Positions 60,886 through 64,000 of a DNA stretch of 64,000 nucleotides are shown here, piece after piece. The notes below the pieces were generated by a model. The model saw only the letters and a list, made by a program, of their open reading frames with translations. It was not told where the DNA came from and searched no databases. The DNA comes from Ferribacterium limneticum. GTDB lineage: Bacteria > Pseudomonadota > Gammaproteobacteria > Burkholderiales > Rhodocyclaceae. The DNA is taken from positions 1,960,001 to 2,024,000 of the forward strand of contig NZ_CP075191.1 of assembly GCF_020510625.1 (NCBI RefSeq), read 5' to 3'. Position numbers and translations under genes: made by a program. Within the stretch, counting starts at the first letter, position 1. Every line of letters starts with the position of its first letter.

Positions 60886-63657
60886 ATGACCCAGCCCCTG
60901 CTCGACACCCTGTTCACCCAGCACGCCCGCCTGCTCGAACTCAAGACCGCCCTGCCCGATGCCGCGCTGATCGTCGAGCGCTTCAACGGCCGCGAAGCCA
61001 TCTCTGAATCCTTCCGCTTCGAAATCGACTGCGTCTCGACCAACGCCTATTTCGATCTCAAGCCGCTACTCGGTGAAGAAATCACCCTGCGCCTGTTGCA
61101 AGCCGATGGCAGCAAGCGTTCGTGGCATGGCTACGTCACGCAGGCCATGCAACTCGGTGCTGATGGCGGCCTGGCCCGTTACCGCCTGATCATGGAACCT
61201 TTCCTCGCCTTCCTGGCCCAGCGCCGGGATTGCTACCTGTTTCAGGACAAGACGGTCATCGACATCATCGGCCAGATCCTGACTGACTACCCCGAAGCCC
61301 ACTGGTCCAATCAAGTCATTCAGCCGCTGCGCACCCATAGCGTCGCCACCCAGTACCGTGAAACTGATTTCGAGTTCATCCGTCGCCTGCTTTCTGAAGA
61401 AGGTCTCTCCTTCCGTTTCGATCATAACCAATCGGCCTCTGCCGGTGACGAGGCCACCCACGCCCGTCATCAACTGATCATCTTCGACCGGGATAACGAA
61501 CTCCCGGCGGGTACCCAACCAACCATCCGCTTCCACCGCAACAACGCCACTGAAGATTCCGACACCCTGCAACAGTGGCATGAAGTCCGTACGGTATTGC
61601 CCAATGCCGTGTCGCTGGCTGGCTGGGACTACAAGACACTGGTTGCGACCGGCGCCCAGGCCCAGAGCGGCCTCGACAACGGCGAACTCCCCCGTCTGGA
61701 AATCCACGACGCCTCCCGCCCCTACCGGTTTGAAGACAGTGCCGCCGCTCAATTGCGGACCGATCTGGCCCTCGCTGCCGTCGAAGCCCGCTATCGGCGC
61801 TTTACTGGCGAGAGCACCGTCCGCCAGATGGCTGAAGGCACCATCTTCACGCTGACCCAGCATGACGCCTATGTCGGTGATGACGCACAATTCAAGGTGC
61901 GATCAGTTGATCATCACGGCGCCAACAATCTGGGAGCCAGTGCCGCCGAGTTGCTGGGCAGTACCGATGTCGAAGCCGGCAGCTATCGCAATACGTTGCA
62001 GGCCCAGCCAGCCTCGGCCCCAGTTGTCTCGGCCTTGCTGGCCAAGCCGGCGGCCCGGCCGCAAACCGCCCTGGTCGTCGGCCTACCCGATCAGGTCATC
62101 ACCACCGAACGCGATCACCGGATCAAGATCCAGTTTCCCTGGCAACGGGGCGAAGCCCCCAACACCGGCGGTCTCGCCGAAACCGGCCCGAGCGGGCGCA
62201 CCGCCGGCAAATCCGGCAACGCCCCGGGCAACGACCAATCCGGCACCTGGGTTCGGGTCGCCGAATGGCTGTCGGGGCCGAACTGGGGCAGTCACTTCCT
62301 GCCGCGCATCGGCAACGAAGTATTGGTCGATTTCCTCGATGGCGATATCGACCGCCCGGTCATCGTCGGCCAGAGCTATAACGGGGCAGACCTGCCTCCC
62401 TTCTCGGCTGGCCATGAGGCGAGTGCCAATCACCCCGGGGTGTTGTCGGGCTGGATGAGCCACAACCACGATGCAGGCCATAACCAGTGGGTGGTCGATG
62501 ATGCGCCAGGGCAGCTACGCACCCGTCTGGCGACCAGCGAGAATGCCGGACAGTTGGGCTTGGGGCATCTGGTGCATCAAGCTCCGGAAAGCGCCAGCCG
62601 GGGCGCCTGGCGCGGCAGCGGCTTTGAACTGAGAACCGATGGCTGGCTAGCCGTACGAGCCGGGGAAGGCATCCTGATTTCAGCGACGGCTCGCCCGAAT
62701 GCGCAAAGCACTCAGATGGATGTGGCGGAGACGGTGGCACAGCTGAAAGCCGCCCAGGAAACCGCCAAAGCCCTGTCCGATGCCGCAAGCCAGCAACAGG
62801 CCTTGCCCCTAAAAGCGAATGCCGCCCAAAGCCAGTTCATTACAGCCATTGATCCACAGCAGCAGGGAAAATTCTCCGGCAACATCGGCGGTCAGGCCGC
62901 CCAGAAGGCACAACCCGGCAGCCGCGAGCTGGGCGATCTGACCGAACGCTTCGCCGAGCCCTTCATCCTGGCAGAAGCACCGGGTGACATCGGCCTCGCC
63001 AGCCCAGCCAGTACACTCCTCTTCGCCGGCGCCAACCTGCATGCCACGGTGCAGCAGGATCTGCATATCGCCAGTGCGCATACCGTATCGACGGCCGCCG
63101 GCCACGGTGCCAGCTGGTTCAGCCACGCCGGTGGTATCAAGAGCATCGCCCAGGCCGGCACCCATACCATTCAGGCGAACACCGACCAGATGGAAATCCT
63201 GGCCGATCAGTCGCTGACCATCACCAGCAGCAACGACGAAATCCACATCCTGGCCAAGGACAAGATCGTCCTTCAGGCTGGGCAGTCCTCCGTCACCCTC
63301 GAAGGCGGCAATATCACCTTTGCTTGCCCGGGGAACTTCTCGGTCAAGGGGAGTGGGAATGCGTTTATGGGGCCGGGGCGTGGGGAGTTGAACCTCAAGG
63401 AGCTACCCACAGGACAATCAGAAATCAAGGACTGGGTCGGTCTTGATTATCGCGATCCGGAAACAGGTGATGCCATCGCAGGAGCTGGATATGAAATCCA
63501 CTTTGCAGGTGGCCAGGTGTTGAGCGGAAGACTCGACGGGCAAGGTATCGCGCAACACGACAACGTTGACCACAAACCCGTTACCAAGGTGGTGTACAAA
63601 CCTCGGCCAGCCGACAAAGACAAACCTTACGCATCCTTGAGCGAACTGCTGGGTTAA
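60886..63657 (+). CDS. vgrG: Second T6SS spike protein VgrG with C-terminal extension
   Basis: 923 residues. It has the gp27-like base (GEEITLRLLQADGSKRSWHG, QYRETDFEFIRRLLSEEGLS), the gp5 OB fold (DHRIKIQFPWQRGEAP, GPNWGSHFLPRIGNEVLVDF) and a DUF2345 needle. Beyond the needle, residues from about 850 add DYRDPETGDAIAGAGYEIHF and GGQVLSGRLDGQGIAQHDNV, which look like a transthyretin-type fold that recruits effectors in some VgrG proteins. Immediately downstream is the start of a probable cargo effector. It differs from the first VgrG in its second half. Confidence 0.93.
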   Translation: MTQPLLDTLFTQHARLLELKTALPDAALIVERFNGREAISESFRFEIDCVSTNAYFDLKPLLGEEITLRLLQADGSKRSWHGYVTQAMQLGADGGLARYRLIMEPFLAFLAQRRDCYLFQDKTVIDIIGQILTDYPEAHWSNQVIQPLRTHSVATQYRETDFEFIRRLLSEEGLSFRFDHNQSASAGDEATHARHQLIIFDRDNELPAGTQPTIRFHRNNATEDSDTLQQWHEVRTVLPNAVSLAGWDYKTLVATGAQAQSGLDNGELPRLEIHDASRPYRFEDSAAAQLRTDLALAAVEARYRRFTGESTVRQMAEGTIFTLTQHDAYVGDDAQFKVRSVDHHGANNLGASAAELLGSTDVEAGSYRNTLQAQPASAPVVSALLAKPAARPQTALVVGLPDQVITTERDHRIKIQFPWQRGEAPNTGGLAETGPSGRTAGKSGNAPGNDQSGTWVRVAEWLSGPNWGSHFLPRIGNEVLVDFLDGDIDRPVIVGQSYNGADLPPFSAGHEASANHPGVLSGWMSHNHDAGHNQWVVDDAPGQLRTRLATSENAGQLGLGHLVHQAPESASRGAWRGSGFELRTDGWLAVRAGEGILISATARPNAQSTQMDVAETVAQLKAAQETAKALSDAASQQQALPLKANAAQSQFITAIDPQQQGKFSGNIGGQAAQKAQPGSRELGDLTERFAEPFILAEAPGDIGLASPASTLLFAGANLHATVQQDLHIASAHTVSTAAGHGASWFSHAGGIKSIAQAGTHTIQANTDQMEILADQSLTITSSNDEIHILAKDKIVLQAGQSSVTLEGGNITFACPGNFSVKGSGNAFMGPGRGELNLKELPTGQSEIKDWVGLDYRDPETGDAIAGAGYEIHFAGGQVLSGRLDGQGIAQHDNVDHKPVTKVVYKPRPADKDKPYASLSELLG

Positions 63658-63671
63658 TACCGAGAAGAATT

Positions 63672-64000
63672 ATGGCCTCAGAAACAGATATCCGTGGTGC
63701 CTTGGAATGGGAAACCGGCAGCAAGGCACCCAGCGACAAAAATACTTGGGTATGGCTTTGGGAATCTATCCAAGGCGACTTCAACGACAACCGTTCAACC
63801 GGGCAAATTGCGTTCGATGCGGCAATATCGATGATCCCGGTGGTCGACCAAGTTTGTGACGCACGCGACATCATTGCCAATTGCAAGAGCATTGCCCAAA
63901 GCGAAGAACACGACGACAACACATGGAAGTGGGTTGCATTGGCGCTGACGCTGATCGGTCTGTTCCCCAGTCTTGGCAGTCTGGTCAAGGGTGTACTTAA
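63672..64000 (+). CDS. Start of a probable VgrG-linked cargo effector (3' end outside window)
   Basis: 109 codons are visible from the ATG at 63672, 15 bases after vgrG. No signal peptide. A polar start is followed by GQIAFDAAISMIPVVDQVCD and, after a charged spacer, by WKWVALALTLIGLFPSLGSL. Such paired hydrophobic blocks occur in N-terminal pre-toxin regions of polymorphic toxins, as far as I remember. The toxin domain would be beyond the right edge, so the activity cannot be stated. Confidence 0.6.
   Translation, partial: MASETDIRGALEWETGSKAPSDKNTWVWLWESIQGDFNDNRSTGQIAFDAAISMIPVVDQVCDARDIIANCKSIAQSEEHDDNTWKWVALALTLIGLFPSLGSLVKGVL

Overview
The window is 64 kb of GC-rich chromosome, most likely from a Rhodocyclales-type betaproteobacterium (Dechloromonas/Azonexus-like). 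I infer this from gene order and protein style, such as uvrC-pgsA followed by a Gly/Cys/Leu tRNA cluster, the DUF3348-DUF802-OmpA-DUF2894 cluster typical of Betaproteobacteria, and rich PAS/GGDEF/histidine-kinase signalling. No database was searched.

Layout. 1-2543: the 3' part of uvrC, pgsA, a four-tRNA operon (Gly, Cys, Gly, Leu) with a consensus promoter, and a DUF1178 gene. 2568-7724: a broken RNase H-like gene, then a compact four-gene cluster (DUF3348, DUF802 with a MotA/ExbB-like membrane core and a long repeat-bearing tail, a MotB/ZorB-like OmpA protein, DUF2894) that looks like a proton-driven envelope motor related in design to the ZorA/ZorB pair. 7915-10092: katG. 10482-23161: a signalling island with a PAS-GGDEF protein, a PAS-GGDEF-EAL-REC-PAS protein, a small unknown protein, an HDOD protein, a hemerythrin-fused histidine kinase, a second kinase of the same family, dinB on the opposite strand, and a hybrid kinase. 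23268-28727: DUF302 and bestrophin-like genes, a NemR-like TetR regulator and an OYE reductase sharing an identical operator, a DMT transporter and a YqhD-type aldehyde reductase, together an electrophile/aldehyde detoxification set. 28746-35247: an AcrR/TtgR-type repressor divergent from a complete tripartite RND efflux operon.

35404-40461 is a nest of insertion sequences. A truncated IS66 copy abuts an IS3-family element, which is itself split by a complete IS66 copy with a clear 8-bp target duplication. The nest lies inside the end of a type VI secretion (T6SS) effector module and has cut a duplicated module copy.

40461-64000 is a T6SS locus. On the minus strand, reading from the divergent promoter: a TPR lipoprotein, tssB, tssC, hcp, tssE, tssF, tssG, clpV, a Tae4-like protein lacking the expected catalytic residues, vgrG, a DUF4123 adaptor, a VasX-like membrane effector and its probable immunity partner. 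On the plus strand: tssJ, tssK, tssL, a second vgrG with a C-terminal extension, and the start of a probable cargo effector that runs off the window. tssM and tssA are not in the window.

The items most worth a second look are the ZorAB-like four-gene motor cluster, the catalytically degenerate Tae4-like protein, the eroded effector/immunity tandem duplication, the terminator-like hairpin that abuts the tssE start, and the second vgrG with its edge effector.
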